Shown here: one piece after another, positions 10,447 through 24,517 of the stretch
How the letters are laid out: every line of letters begins with the position of its first letter
How positions within the stretch are numbered: the first letter of the stretch is position 1
Source: Chlamydoabsidia padenii
Lineage: Eukaryota; Mucoromycota; Mucoromycetes; Mucorales; Cunninghamellaceae
NCBI GenBank assembly: GCA_025330725.1
Contig: JAIWND010000011.1
Coordinates: forward strand, 124,001 to 188,000
Reading direction: 5' to 3'
Length of the DNA stretch: 64,000 nt
Translations under genes and position numbers: made by a program
Notes under the pieces: model-generated
The model's input: the letters and a program-made list of their open reading frames with translations, nothing else
Told to the model about the DNA's origin: nothing
The model's database searches: none

Positions 10447-12338
10447 ATGGCGACTCCACCTGACGAAACAACACTTGAACCAACTATTGAAGAAAACGCT
10501 CCTACCACTGGTAATCAGGTAAAAGACATTCTCTCCTTTTTACAAGTTTGTGCCTGGTATTAACTTATATATTGATCTCCTTAGCTAGATTCCTTTTACG
10601 ACAAACTACAAACTCTTACTTCAACTGACAGTAAAGAAGCTGTTGATCAATGTCGACTTTTATGTGCTCAATATGGCTTTACGATCAAACAAGAAGCAGC
10701 TTCGCGTCGACAAGTAAGGAACCACTGAATCTGATATGCAATGTCAACTAACTACTTTTTTATTAGTATATATACCTGTATTGCTCTCGTGAAGGCATCG
10801 CCGACTCTCAAAGAAAAAACAACACCCGACCTCTCAAACGACATCGCATTTCCAAACGGTGTGGTTGCAAATGGCGTATTGTTCTCCATGAAATTGACGG
10901 GCATTGGGCATTCCGACCCTCCACTCATCTACCGGTTCACAACCATGATCTAATGCGACCTGACCAAATCGATTGTCCTTGGCCCAAACAAGCCATTGAA
11001 CTCATCTGGGACTTGGCAAAGCAACATGTGGCGACGGCGGACGTGCGATCTCGACTACGGGCACAATTCAGCGATCTCCATTGGAACGAACGACGGTTTT
11101 ACAATCGAGTGATGGAGGCACGGCATAAAGTCAAGCAAATGGAAACTCAACAACGGGCTTGTCAATTGACGGACATGTGGACTCGACTATGTATGGCCAC
11201 GGCTGGACATGAACCTCTTGCTCGGTTTGTGGAAGATGGGTTGGGGCAGATGCTTCAAGCTGTCTGCGACTCGCTATCATTGGATCGGGATGCATTGGTG
11301 TTGCCTTTCTCTTTGACGGACTCTAGTCAATCGCCTTTATTCTCGACAGCACCACCACATGGGATGGACATGGCACCAACAACAACCGATCATACTATCA
11401 CACCAGATCAGGATCAATTCGTACACTCTGAACAAGTATCGGTACACAGTAGGACCAGCAAACCACCAGAACCACCTAAAGGATACACTACAATCGATAT
11501 ACCTCAACACTCTTATGTCACCAAGGTTTACACTGATCGGTTTAAAACAAGTATTATACCTGTATTATCGGTGTCTACTATTTGCGATCCTCCGGCTCCA
11601 CCAATTAATTCAGCTGAACAGACGATACGACCACCATCATTGTCTCCAACACAAGCTGTACCAACTACAAGGTCAACAACAGGCGACACGATACAACGAT
11701 CTGATCCGAGTCCACCTTCAACACAAGATGCGTCAACTCCAAGGACAACAATAGATGACACGATACAACAATCTGATCCGAGTCCACCTTCAACACAACC
11801 ACCATCATTGTCTCCAACACAAGCTGTACCAACTCCAAGCATAATGACAGATGACACGATACAACACTCTGATCCGAATTCATCTCCAACACAAACTGCG
11901 TCAACTACAAGGATAGCAGATGACACGAGACAACACTCTGATCCGAGTCCATCTTCAACACAAGTTGCGTCTATTCCAAAGACAACAACAACAGATGACA
12001 CCATACAACAACCTGATCCGAGCCCATTGTCACCTCCACCAACATCAACAGATAATATAGCACCACCATCAGAATCAATACCATCACCCACCACCCAACC
12101 TATGGAGCGACCACCAGCACAACCCTCTCTGGACACTCAATTTGTAGCGGAACCATCAGTACAACATTTGTTTAATGATTCCCGGTTGAACACTATTCCA
12201 AAACAAGAACACTATAGATCATCATCGACATGGACACATTTACCTTATGAACCTACTTTTGTCTACTACACCAACTATTATTATCCACCACCTCAATACA
12301 CTACAGCCAACTTTAATTCTCCACCTAATGGAATTTAA
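10447..12338 (+). CDS. FAR1-type DNA-binding domain protein (putative transcription factor)
   Basis: Exons 10447-10518, 10585-10713 and 10767-12338 give 590 aa. The N-terminal third has a FAR1/WRKY-GCM1-like fold: QYGFTIKQEAASRRQ, YLYCSREG, SKRCGCKWRI and a final HNH, giving the C-x-C ... H-x-H zinc-ligand pattern. A basic helical region follows (WNERRFYNRVMEARHKVKQM). The last ~230 residues are low-complexity Ser/Thr/Pro/Gln, including repeated units with the cores DDTIQ and SDPSPPSTQ encoded around 11690-12040. FAR1 domains derive from Mutator-like transposases. No transposase catalytic domain is present, so a domesticated regulator is likely (inference). Target genes are unknown. Confidence 0.75.
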
Positions 12339-12503
12339 ACAACCCATAGAATCGGATGGTATGGCAACACTGGAGATATAAATCACAAAGCAACCGGGTG
12401 TCATTTGGAGCTGATAACAATGTCATGCAGCGGGGTTTAAAGATGTATTTAAAGAATAGAAAGGGCCATTTGCTCCCTTTTTTTTTTAAATCCTTAATGT
12501 ACC

Positions 12504-13320
12504 ATGAATAAACATCTTACTTTACAACATCTTCCTCCAGAAATTATATATAACATTCTCTCCTTCCTTCCTTCTTGTGACATTACCACTATTGCGTCTT
12601 TTTATTGTCGGGTATTACGGAATTGGACTTTGGTACTATTGGATGAAAGAGCTCAGCAATCAATGCTTCTTGGTTGGAGACTCATGGTAAGCATCTAGAC
12701 TACAATAGATGAAATCAAAACCTACTAACAACTTGTATACCAAAATATAGCTTGGGGCAACGACGATTAAACCAGCAACTGATCAAGGCGACGACGAGTA
12801 CGAAGAAGATAAGGAATATGTATGCGAATACAAAACTATCGACCCATGGACTCGTAACATTTACTTTACAGTACGTGCCTTTGGTAAAGATGGGTTTTGC
12901 TCATTGGTAGATGACACCGCCTTTTCTCCTCTTCCACCGGAACCCCATCAAGGCATCCAGATTCCTTTTGGCCTCACCTTGACAAGAGTACAGGTCAGCG
13001 TACTAAAAGAAAAGGTCCCAACAAAACTATTGGAATTCGCCACGACTTTACCGGACGAATACAGCTTCACGGTCCAGGCCGACGATTACCAACACCTTGA
13101 ACCTGATTGTGGACTTGACGTTGCTGCCACGATACATCCAGAATTCACTATTCATTATCATATCCACCGCTCATCAGACAGTCCAACCACACCACCTTCT
13201 TTAAGTCCAGGTATATCATTACATATAAAGTCACTTCAATTAAATCCATACTGGTGGTGGACTCAATTGGATAGACATCATTATGCATCTTTTATAGGAC
13301 TAGAACATAGGTTTTGGTAA
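12504..13320 (+). CDS. F-box domain protein
   Basis: Exons 12504-12686 and 12751-13320 give 250 aa. Residues ~5-45 (LQHLPPEIIYNILSFLPSCD) are a typical F-box that docks to Skp1 in SCF ubiquitin ligases. The remaining ~200 residues, which would recruit the substrate, show no WD40 or leucine-rich repeats and are not recognised. The intron falls directly after the F-box. The tail (PYWWWTQLDRHHYASFIGLE) is aromatic-rich. The gene starts 165 bp after the FAR1-like stop. Confidence 0.7.
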
Positions 13321-13415
13321 TATATATATATATATATAGTGTGTGATTTGTATTATTTTACTTTTATTATTATTGATCAAATAAAAAATCATATTTTTAT
13401 TGTCTGTATACTATT

Positions 13416-14441
<1,026 letters not shown>

Positions 14442-14587
14442 GAGAAAGAGACGAATCGGTAAAGGGTTGGAAAAATTCGCTTTTGGCTTTTGAGTCGGCG
14501 TTTGAATGAATTTTGCCTCTTTTTGATGTCCAAGTAAGGGAAAAGAAAAAAAAAACCTTTCTCTTTCCACTTTCCCACCATAACACA

Positions 14588-15529
14588 ATGACACCACCAC
14601 ACCATTCAAGCATACCAGGACAGGTAAAAAGAAAAGAACTCAATACACATACACATTTTAATGTCTTGTATTCATTCAATAGAGTAAACAGCAATTAATC
14701 ACGCTTGTCGTGAAACGGATTCCATCCAACATGACACCTGACAAACAAATCGACTTTTTTACGAACTATGGTGCTTCTCAAGTACGACCCATGCAAGGCA
14801 AACACATGGTAATGGGTATAAATCCACGCGGATTCTTTTTTGAAACTAATTATTATTATTAGAAAGGCATAGCCTTTATAGACTTTGCCACCAGAGAACA
14901 AGCACAATTGGCTTACCAACAACTGGATAAACTGTATATGGACTCGAGTCGAAAAGGATTATCTGTTGAATACGCTACCAACAACAATAACAACAACAAC
15001 ACGACAAATGACAAGTCGAAACAAACGACAGACTTGCCTACCACAATATCAATAGACCCTGTACCTGTGGCACCAGAGTTAGGGTAAGAAATTGAACATG
15101 TCGAATTGTTGTTATAACCACCTCTTTTTTTCTTCTTATAGATTCAACTATCCTTCCAACCCACATTTGTTATACCAATACCCTACACCTACACCTGACA
15201 TAATGAACAATATGATGAATGCGATCGCTACTGTACCACGACTCTACACTCAAGTCCTGCACCTGATGAATAAAATGAATCTACCACCGCCTTTTGGTCC
15301 TACCTCTCAAGCATCTATCCCTTCTTTGGTAATTATCTACCTTGATTTATTGGTTACCTGGTCTCATCCTTTTTTTTTTCATGATACTTAGCTTAAACGA
15401 AAAAGGGACGAATTGCTGGCTAGTGATGAATCAGAAATCGAATCGGATAAGGAAGATGAACAGGAACAAAAATTACAACTTCGGCGGATGGCTGGGAAAC
15501 AACGTAGACAATTCTTGAAAAAGGCATAA
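14588..15529 (+). CDS. RNPC3: U11/U12-65K-like minor spliceosome protein (short form)
   Basis: Exons 14588-14623, 14692-14808, 14863-15083, 15142-15328 and 15392-15529 give 232 aa. The N-terminal half is one RRM (LITLVVKRIPSNM, then RNP1-like KGIAFIDF). The hallmark is PRLYTQVLHLMNKMNLPPPF followed by GP, nearly identical to the central RNPC3 motif. In animals and plants U11/U12-65K bridges the U11 and U12 snRNPs, the N-terminal part contacting U11-59K and the C-terminal RRM binding U12 snRNA. Here the frame stops after a Lys/Arg-rich tail (RRMAGKQRRQFLKKA), and no splice donor or second RRM follows before the HEATR5 gene at 15699. The organism therefore probably has, or recently had, a minor spliceosome. 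Confidence 0.85.
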
Positions 15530-15698
15530 CGTACACATAGATAGAATAGCTTTTAGTATAACTATTTTATTTGACATGAATGAACAATAAAAGGTTATGT
15601 GGGATTTAATTAAAACTCCGATATCAAAAGCGCTGGCATTTTTTGGGGGGTCCTCATTTTTTTTTTTTACTTCTCTCTTTCCATTCTTTATTGAATAA

Positions 15699-18600
15699 AT
15701 GGTGGAACCCAAAGTCTCATCTTCCTCTGATATACCAGAGGTGTTTATATTTGATGAGCAACGCCTTCAAGGTGCTGAAACTCAAGAAAAACAAGAACTC
15801 TATCTCCTTCAATGGTTGGCTCAGGTGGAACGCGAAATCAAGATGACGCCTATAGTAAGCAGGAAACAAAAAGATCTCTTCCTACCTTATTCATCTTTTA
15901 CATGAATATATAGGATACCTTGAAACGAGTCCAACCTACACTTGAAAAGACATTGTTACGATTGATATCCTTGTCGACGGCAAAACCACGACGACCTATA
16001 CGATTCCTTATTGGTCGATGTTATGTGATACTTTACACCAAAGGCGATACGAAACAACTGTTTGATACCGTCACGGCATTACATAGTCTTATTAGTGCTA
16101 GTAAAAACATTGACAAGGAAACTAAAATGTAAGTCATCGACGGATGTTATGTTACTTGGACTCACCTGTCTTCTTTTTTTTTTTTTTAGTGCCGCAATCT
16201 CAACCATTGGTGCCCTCATGGAAGTAGTGGGTGGTAATGTAAGTCATTGGTGGCATAGAAAACTAGTTGATTCATCCAACTCTTTCTCTCTCTTTTTTTT
16301 TTTTTTTTTACATTTAGGTTTTATCACTCTATGGCGAAACTGCGAATATCTTGTTAAAGATTGTGAAAAACCATAATGTAAGCCTGAAAACACAGTTAAA
16401 AATAGAATACTCACTCACTCTCTCTTTCTTCTTCTTCTTAGAACGCCTTACTCTTACGACTAGAAGCGATTAACGCATTCACTCAGCTACTAAAAGGTGC
16501 GGGCAAGGCAGCGACAGAAACAAGTTTGAAGGATTGGATGAAACATCTAAAACAAGGACTGGTGGACAAAACCTTGGCCGTGCGGATCGCCTCAGCTCAG
16601 GTATATAAAAAGCTACTGTGTATTATTAAAAGTATGCCGTTTTTTTATTTTATTTTTTACTCATTCAACATGTTGATTTTATAGTGTATTCAAGCGACCA
16701 TTCAACATACCAGTCAGGCATATACTCCTCACGACATTGAAAACTTGATCCAAATCATCATCAAATCCTTTGAAAACTCCAGCTTCCCGGTCCGACGTGC
16801 AACTTCATCATTATGCGCCACCCTCTTGGCCTTTTCCCAATCACCCGCCCTGACGGATCCCAACAAACCAAACATCAAATATGCCATGACAGGTGATGAT
16901 CCTCTGGCGACGACAAGAAAAGGCGTCCAATCCGATACATCTCTATTATCCATCGACGAGATGCTTCAACAATTATCCACCTGGTACAATCGACCAACCA
17001 CTAGCACTCGGGAAATCAAGGTCGCCATCATTGAATCTTATGCTACTCTCTTTACTCTGTTGGGAACCGAGTTTGTGGAAACGAATTATGCGATCATTGT
17101 GAAACATGTCTTTTGTGACTTGTTGGAAGGTGGGGTTAAGACGGTGGATCCGGCTTCTGGTGCTTTTGCTCGAGCTCAAGTCTTCTTTTTGCTACACAAG
17201 ACGATCGGGAAACGTCTTCTCAGTGAACAGGGGCAAGCGTCGGCTATTCGGATCCTTGTTTCTCAGTGGATCAAGTCATGGCCATCACTCACACCAAACA
17301 AGCCTTCTGTTAACAAGCATACTCTTATCTGTGCTACAAACCTGGTATCTGCCTTGGTGGGTGAATTGGAAGGTGCTGCTGTCTCTGTACAGGTAATGAT
17401 ATGAATTTCCCCCCCCCCTATAAAATGGTCAAACTAACTTGATTTTTTTTCTTCTTCTTCTTCTTCTTCTTCTTTAGGATGTTTTGGTGGATCCTCTCTT
17501 TGTCCTTCTCACGCATCCCAGCTTTTCGGTGCAAACGGCGGCTATATGGTGTATCCGATGTGTCTGTTATTCTGTCCCAGCTAATCTACCTTATTTGCTA
17601 CCTCGATCCCTGAATGCTTTAGAAAAAGACCTCACCAATCTGTCAAATCCAGCGACAACAACACAAACTCACCAACGAACCATCGCCTATGCTTATGCTG
17701 CTGCTGCTATCATGAGTGTCTTCCCGGTACGGCCTATCTATACCTCCTTTGATCTCAGTGCTCGTGCTATGGCTATGGCTAGTCAACTTCTCAAGAATAT
17801 CAACAAGGATACCAAGATTGCCAGCATTCAAATTCAAGTGGCGTGGACTCTGGTGGGCTCTTTGATGTGCCTTGGTCCAAATCTCGTGAAACTACATCTT
17901 CCTCAACTATTATTGTTTTGGAAAACCGCGTTGCCCAAGCCTACCGGAAAAGAAGCAAACTCAATCAAGACTGAAGCCGAATGGTCCTTCTCTCTTCATT
18001 CTCGGGAATGTGCCACCACTTCGATTTACAGTTTTTTACTTCACAACAATCTATCTTTGGTTACTTTGGATATTGCCAAGCGTGTATCGGCTCTACTCAA
18101 CAATGTATTTGCATTTTTAGCGTCGGCTCCTTCTTCCTTCTCGCCCTCTGTCGTCTCACCATGCTTGCCTTTTGAAACAAAGCTCGTCGATCAATACTAC
18201 AACTTGCGCCGACGACTCTTCCAATGCTTTGTTACTCTTCGACCTCTGTTATCAACCTACGAATCATCACTCATCAGCTTACTTCGGAACTCGCTTGCTA
18301 TCTTTACGGAACCAGAAAAAGTTGTGCCTTCATCAGGATCTCGGTCTCAGGTGGCAGCCACCGTTCCGGGGCAATTTGTCAGTTTGTGGTCGGCGACAGA
18401 TGGTCATGGATATGGTGTGACAAGTAAACTCAAAGGGTATCATGTGGATGTGGGCATCATGGAGGTGGCAGACCAATATGAAGATAACCTGCGTGGCAAG
18501 GAATGGGTAACAAAGGACCGGTTTGAACTTGTCGAGGAACTCTTGGAACGCCCTATTATTGGATCAGCAGAACTGGATCCTCTCTATCTCTACACAACAT

Positions 18601-21600
18601 ACGACAAGGATGCACGGAAAAAAATAGCCATCCCTCAACCTGTGGCTCCTTCGACATCTTATGTGGACGCCAGCATCGAACTCTTTGCCACACTCTTCCC
18701 TAGTCAACCACCTCCGGTACAAGAATCCACTTATGAACAAATTGCCAAAGTCGTCAAGGACAGTAGATCAGAAAAGAACTCACCAAAACGTGCGGCTATT
18801 CTCGTCAATGTCGTGGTGGCTTTACTGGGTGCTTTGAAAAACATGGTCAGTGCGTCAAAAAACCGCCAACAACAACAAAAGGATACTGGGAAACAAGGCA
18901 ATAATGTCATGGTGCAAGAAAGTATTGCGATTGGACGGGCGACACAGTTGGTACAGGAAATCCTCATGGAGGCGGTCGGTCACCCCGATCCTTACTTACG
19001 GAATGCCGCCAGTGAAACGATGGGACGACTGACATCGATTGTCGGCGGATCCTTCGTGGCGTCTCAAATGCAACAATTGGTGGATTTGGTGGTCAGTAAT
19101 CGTGATCCGGATGTACGTGCAGGATGTGCTCTGACCATTGGGTATATCTATTGCCATGTCGGTGGTATGGCGGCGGCTCCTCATCTCAAAACCATTGTCG
19201 GTATCCTCTTGTCTCTCAGCAGTGATCCTCACCCTGTTGTACATGTGTGGGCATTGGAAGCGCTGGCCATGACGATCAGTGCCGCCGGTCTCATGTTTTC
19301 CGGGTTTGTCAACAGTACCTTGGGCATGGTGGCCACCCTTTACCTTAGTGAAACCCATGAACCAGGCAGTGGCTCGGTCGCGGTATCTAATGCCGGCATG
19401 TCGGTGGGATTCACGGCGTATCAAGAATTTGGGCGGATCATCTATGAACTGATTGGCACCCTGGGCCCGGAACTGCAAGCGTCCTCGAAAATTCGTGAAC
19501 TGTGTCTCAACATGGTGGAAGAACTCAAGTTGGAACCTGATGAACGCGTCAATGTGGAAGCCATTCGTTGTATACAGCATTTTCTAATGTTTGCTCCTCA
19601 CTATTTACAAGTGGGTGAACTGGTGCCGTACCTGCAACATCAAATTACATGTCTCCATATTCCTTTGAAAAAAGCTGCTGTTACTTGTCTCTATCAATTG
19701 GTGCAACGGGATGCGAGCCTGGTGTTCAAATGTGCACAACATGGTCTCGACAATGAATTATTCAAGATGCTCGATACTGATCCTGGGTTATTCGATGTGA
19801 AGAATGTGATCAAAAGCTGGCTCAAGGAAACGTGTGTACAGGAACCTTCTGTGTGGGTCAATATCACGAAAAGGATCTTGACTCTGCATCAACCTTTGGC
19901 GGATGGAACGGCGGGCGGTCATTTGGAATCTCATCATGGCGATGATGATAATGATAATGAATTTGGCGATGATGATGATGATGATGATGGATTTGGTGAT
20001 GATGATGAAATCATTGATATACCCACATCTGTCGCTGATGCCTCTGGTATTGCCTCGAAACTCTCGGTCAATGTGGAAATCCCTCCTAGGTGGCGTACTC
20101 AATTGTTTGCTTTACAGTGTCTTCAAAAGACAATTGATCTGATATCTTCTCATGGTGGTCCTGAACATTTCAATCTGATGTTGGCAAGAAAACAAAGACA
20201 ACAGGCTGGGCTTGGTGATTACTTGGTTTTCCGCGTGCCTGATCTCATCCGACTCTCATTTACTGCTGCCACGGCTCAGGTGAATGAATTACGACTGGGT
20301 GGTATTGCTTTATTGAAAATGGTCATAGAGGTAATAAAAATAAAGAAAACCGCCACAAACTCATATTTACTACTTGTAGAAATTTGCTGCAACGGAAGAT
20401 GCTGATCTTGAAGGCATGCTATTACTGGAACAATATGCTGCTCAGATTGGTGCAGCATTGACACCTGCGTTTGGATCCGACTCGTCCTCTGAAATTGTAT
20501 CGGCGGCGGTCCGAGTGTGTGCCATCTATGTGGGAAGTGGTATTGTCAAGGATCTATATCAACTCGGCAGGGTGCTAAAGTTACTCACATCGGCATTGGA
20601 TCGGTGTAAAGATGAATCGAAATTGTCGGGTGTGGGTGAAGTCAAGGACCTAAGTCCTCATGCGTCTGTCATGGTCAAACTCTCTGTCCTGAATGCCTGG
20701 GCGGAATTACAAGTAGCAAGTCAACGGCAAGATTATATTCGACAAATACTCCAACCGTAAAGTTTATATATATATATACTACCATGACCACTAACACATT
20801 TATATATTGTTTAGGAATCTAACTGTGCTTAGTCCTTTATGGCTACGGTCATTACAAGATTATGCACGTATTCGATTGGAAGCGGATATTATTGCCTTGT
20901 CAAGTAGTACTGAAGGATTACATGCCTCGTCATCTGGGGGTATGGATTCAATGTACTCTGCAGCAACAAAAGAAGTGGTACTTCCGGTAAGTCGAATGAT
21001 AAACAAGAATAGAAAAGGAAAACTAAACAATCTAATGCTATAGTATTACCGACGATCTTGGCTTAAAATCATGGAAGCGGTGGCGACATTGATTGAAACC
21101 AAATCACCTTCAATGATGGAAGCTTTATCAAACAATGCTGGTGACAAACGACCTTCCGATCTGTTTTACATCTTATTTGGTCTCTGCATGGAAAATCTGT
21201 CACGCATTTCCTCCTCTAGCAACAGTACGGGTCGATCAGATACTTGTTCCATGATGGTGATCTGCCTGACTGCTCTCAAGACATTCGTACAACCTTCATT
21301 GACTGGCGAGTCATTTTTACCCAAGGCGATCTTTTTGGAACTAATGAATGTATTTGATCGACTGATTCAAACAGAAGGGTATCATGTGCAACTCATCATT
21401 ATAGAAACCATCCAACGATTGATTATACTGTATGGTGCACCTTTCCTATGTGATGACTTGGAACATGGTCCTGAAGCCATTGGGTAAGGGAAAAGAAAAC
21501 ACGGGAAATTTTATCAACTAACATTTTATTATTTAGTGATCTCATTACTATTGAAAGTACCTTGGAATCAAATGCCTTCCCTACAACTGCAAAGTTATAC

Positions 21601-23000
21601 TACTTACTACGACTCTTGGTGAATGTCTTTGTCCATCATATTCCTTCTCTTCGAAACCAGACGCTATCTGCGCGTAAGTAACCAACCCATTATCATTTTA
21701 CTCGTCTATTCACTTTTTTTTTTCCATTATCACTATAGGTTCATCTATTGACAATGACAAGGATAATATATCTATCTTACAACGGCATGCTCTTGACGCA
21801 CTTTGTCAGATGATCAAAATCACTCCCCCAAAACACAGAGTGGATCTATTAGCCATATCCCTTCACATTTATATCGGCAAGTCTATTCAAACCTCCCAAG
21901 GAAAGGAAACTAACTTTTTTTTTTTTTGTCTATAGAAGTGTTGACCTCTCGACAACTGTATATGACCTTGGGCCAAAACGTGCTTGTCTGTATGAAAACA
22001 ATGTTACACCAAATCGAAAACGACCTGTCGGCATCTGAAATAGACGCATTGTCACGATTGGTTTCTAATGCATTGCACATTTTATTACGAACTGTGTTTG
22101 TGTAAGTGAAATAATCATGCCACTTTATATTTGATACTAATGGTAATTATAGTGATGTCTCCACCGAGGAAAACATTCAATTAGGGAAGAATCAGCTGTT
22201 GGCCTCTGTCCTGATCGTCACTGGTTGTCCTCAAGCAATCTCTCGGACTCCTCATGGATTGGATCTACTTGTCAATGTTGTGAAAAAGGGATTGATGTTG
22301 GAAACCCCAGAGGTAAAAGTGGGGAAAAAAGTGATGAGGTAGGAGCACTAATTTTTTTTTTATTTGTTTGTTTGTTTTCTCCTCATAGGTATTGATGGTA
22401 TGTCATCAATGCATTCGAACCTTTTTCGCCCTCCCTGAAAAATCCACCAGTGGTACGGCCTCCAAGCAACTGGGCCGTCTATTCACCCAAGCGATGATGC
22501 CATTACTTTTACACCGCATCTCCAGTGATCGACAAGAAATGACATCTTTATCAGAAGACATCAAGACCCTCATTGTGCTTCCCACCTCTGTACCTGATGG
22601 AAAACAAAGCAAGTAACGAATAGAATCCCCCCTCATGCATTTGACTAACACTTTTTTTATTTATTCATCAGGGATCCAACTACTCCAAATTATCCTATCC
22701 ACCTTGGTCATGTTACTCGACAGCCCACCTTTTGACGATAACTTGTCACCACTCCATTCAACCGTCATGCCTCATATCTTGACCTTGGCAACAAGTACAC
22801 CTGAATCATTCCGGGATACCTTGACACAATTACCTAGACCGATCAGGGATAAACTAGAAGCTAGTGTGCGTTATAATGTGGTATCAAGTCAACAAAAAGA
22901 AAAACGACAGCAACAAGAATTGCAGCAAAAGGCATCAAGGATTGATGATGGCAAACAGCCGACTATTCAACTCAAAATGAACTTTGGCAACTTTACCTAA
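15699..23000 (+). CDS. HEATR5: HEATR5/Laa1 HEAT-repeat protein (AP-1/clathrin trafficking)
   Basis: Sixteen exons: 15699-15854, 15914-16128, 16190-16238, 16318-16377, 16442-16600, 16685-17392, 17478-20330, 20380-20756, 20815-20986, 21044-21483, 21537-21673, 21739-21876, 21936-22101, 22153-22312, 22389-22608 and 22672-23000. They sum to 6339 nt, or 2112 aa, matching HEATR5B/Laa1 (about 2000-2070). The protein is HEAT repeats throughout, with conserved islands such as AVRIASAQ, AAIWCIRCVCYSVP, NAASETMGRLTSIVGGSFVA and APHYLQVGELVP. Laa1/HEATR5 works with AP-1 at the TGN and endosomes. An acidic insert (runs of Asp) lies at 19930-20020. Introns 12 (donor at 21877) and 15 (donor at 22609) start GCAAGT, not GT. 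Both are forced by reading phase. Confidence 0.9.
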
Positions 23001-23122
23001 TATCTATCTACCCCTTGTATTATTCTTCTTACCCATACATTTTTTTTTAAAAAAAAAATCAACAATCTATAATAAAAAGGATGTTGATACACAGTTATCT
23101 AAATGCATAATACTGTGTTGAT

Positions 23123-23583
23123 TTATTTAATACAATGTATATTGGTATCATTTAGGATGGCCGGCGGCGGGGATTGAATAGTATGCATCACATCTGTATA
23201 CCTTGGCAATAAATAATGCTGGCACATGGCCTGATCCAATCTCGACACATCTCTTGGTGAAAGTGGGGTATTTTGGGAGGAATAACATGGAGGCGGGGGA
23301 CGATACAATGTAGAGGTAGAATCGTGAGGTTGTCTCATCAAAGCCTGTTCGATTTGATGTTCATAATCATTGGCTCGTGCTTTTCGTCGACGCATACCGA
23401 TATAATAACAAGCTGAAATAATGCCGAAAATGGAGATGGAAAAAATCACCTCGAAACTGATAATCATCGCGGATGAGACCGTGTTGCTGCTTTCTGGGAC
23501 CGGTTCATTACTATGCAATAGAAGGAGTTGAATAAAAGTGGGGGGTGTTTTTTTTTTTTTTACCTTGAAAAGAGTGAAGACAT
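23123..23583 (-). CDS. Small single-pass membrane protein with PY motifs (135 aa)
   Basis: Minus-strand exons 23583-23564 and 23510-23123 form a 135-aa frame starting MSSLFSSNEP. A hydrophobic segment at residues ~21-45 (MIISFEVIFSISIFGIISAC) is followed by RRRK, so the N-terminus should face the lumen and the tail the cytosol. The tail has PPCY at 80-83 (PPxY) and LPRY at 108-111 (LPxY), both ligands for WW domains of Rsp5/Nedd4 ubiquitin ligases. This resembles small Rsp5 adaptors such as yeast Sna3 in layout, not in clear sequence. Function is inference. It is convergent with HEATR5, 122 bp apart. Confidence 0.6.
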
Positions 23584-24165
23584 GTTTCGAATGTGGAGAT
23601 AAAGAAGAAGAAGAGGAATCTTCTCTGGGCAAAACAAAAAACCAAAACATTTCTATAATAGGAGATGATTCAGGGGCTCAGGAGGCATCTCTGTTTCATT
23701 TCCTTTTCTTTAATATGCAAACTAAATGCTAGAGCCCATTCTTGTTTTGGTAGGTTGTGGTAATAAGGTGGGTATATCAATATGACGTTCATTTACAGTA
23801 GAGAAGGCATGTCGATCATCAAGTTGCATTTTTTCACATCCCGATAAGGAGCGGGGAGTCACCTTCCAATCAACGGCGGGATTTTAAAAATGACGATCCC
23901 ATTTCCACCCACAAGGTACCGCTGTCAAGGGTACCGGTACCGGTATCCATGATACTCAATCGGTACTTCTTTTTCTTCTCAAAATGTCCCTACAACTTAT
24001 TGGTATGGTTTCAAGTTCATTTGAAAAAAAAAAAAGTTGGTGCGCGTATAATTGCCCTTTTTTGCGTGTGACCTAAATTTGAAAGAAAGGTAGATTTATG
24101 CTTCTTCTCAGAACCGGAAATCTTTCATTTTTACTCCCTGATTCAACAAAAAAAGCCGTGATGCC

Positions 24166-24191
24166 GTATAGCACGTATATACGTGCTATAC
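24166..24191. repeat. Perfect 26-bp palindrome
   Basis: The half-site GTATAGCACGTAT is followed directly by its reverse complement, with no spacer. It is AT-flanked and outside any gene. It could form a cruciform, be a dimeric protein site, or be fused terminal repeats of a small DNA element. Confidence 0.8.
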
Positions 24192-24517
24192 AAGTAAATA
24201 TGACCAAATTTTAAAATTATAACACACTTTTATATTCATTGTGTATGTCACAAAATAAGTGTTTTGATCTTAAGGAAAGTTTTGGTTTTAAATATATATG
24301 CAACATTCTTATTTCCCTTAGGAACATAAACACTTAAAATGCACAAATATATATTCGTATAAAATACAAAAGAGTAATTAGAGACCTTATGTATTTTGCA
24401 AAATTCATATTTTGCAAAAAAAAAAAAAAAAAAAAGCAACTAAAAACTTTAATTCGTGCTACTTCGGGAATTAAAATCTAAAAATATCTGGTTTAAAAAC
24501 CGACTCACCCAAAAAGA

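Noticed and set aside
11528..12136. 202-codon minus-strand ORF opposite the FAR1-like gene
   Set aside because: Complement of the Thr/Gln/Pro repeat region; low-complexity artefact.
22613..22722. Alternative GT-AG intron at the end of HEATR5 (donor 22613, acceptor 22722)
   Set aside because: In phase, but it removes a hydrophobic helix and ignores the strong pyrimidine-rich acceptor at 22671; the GC-AG model is better.
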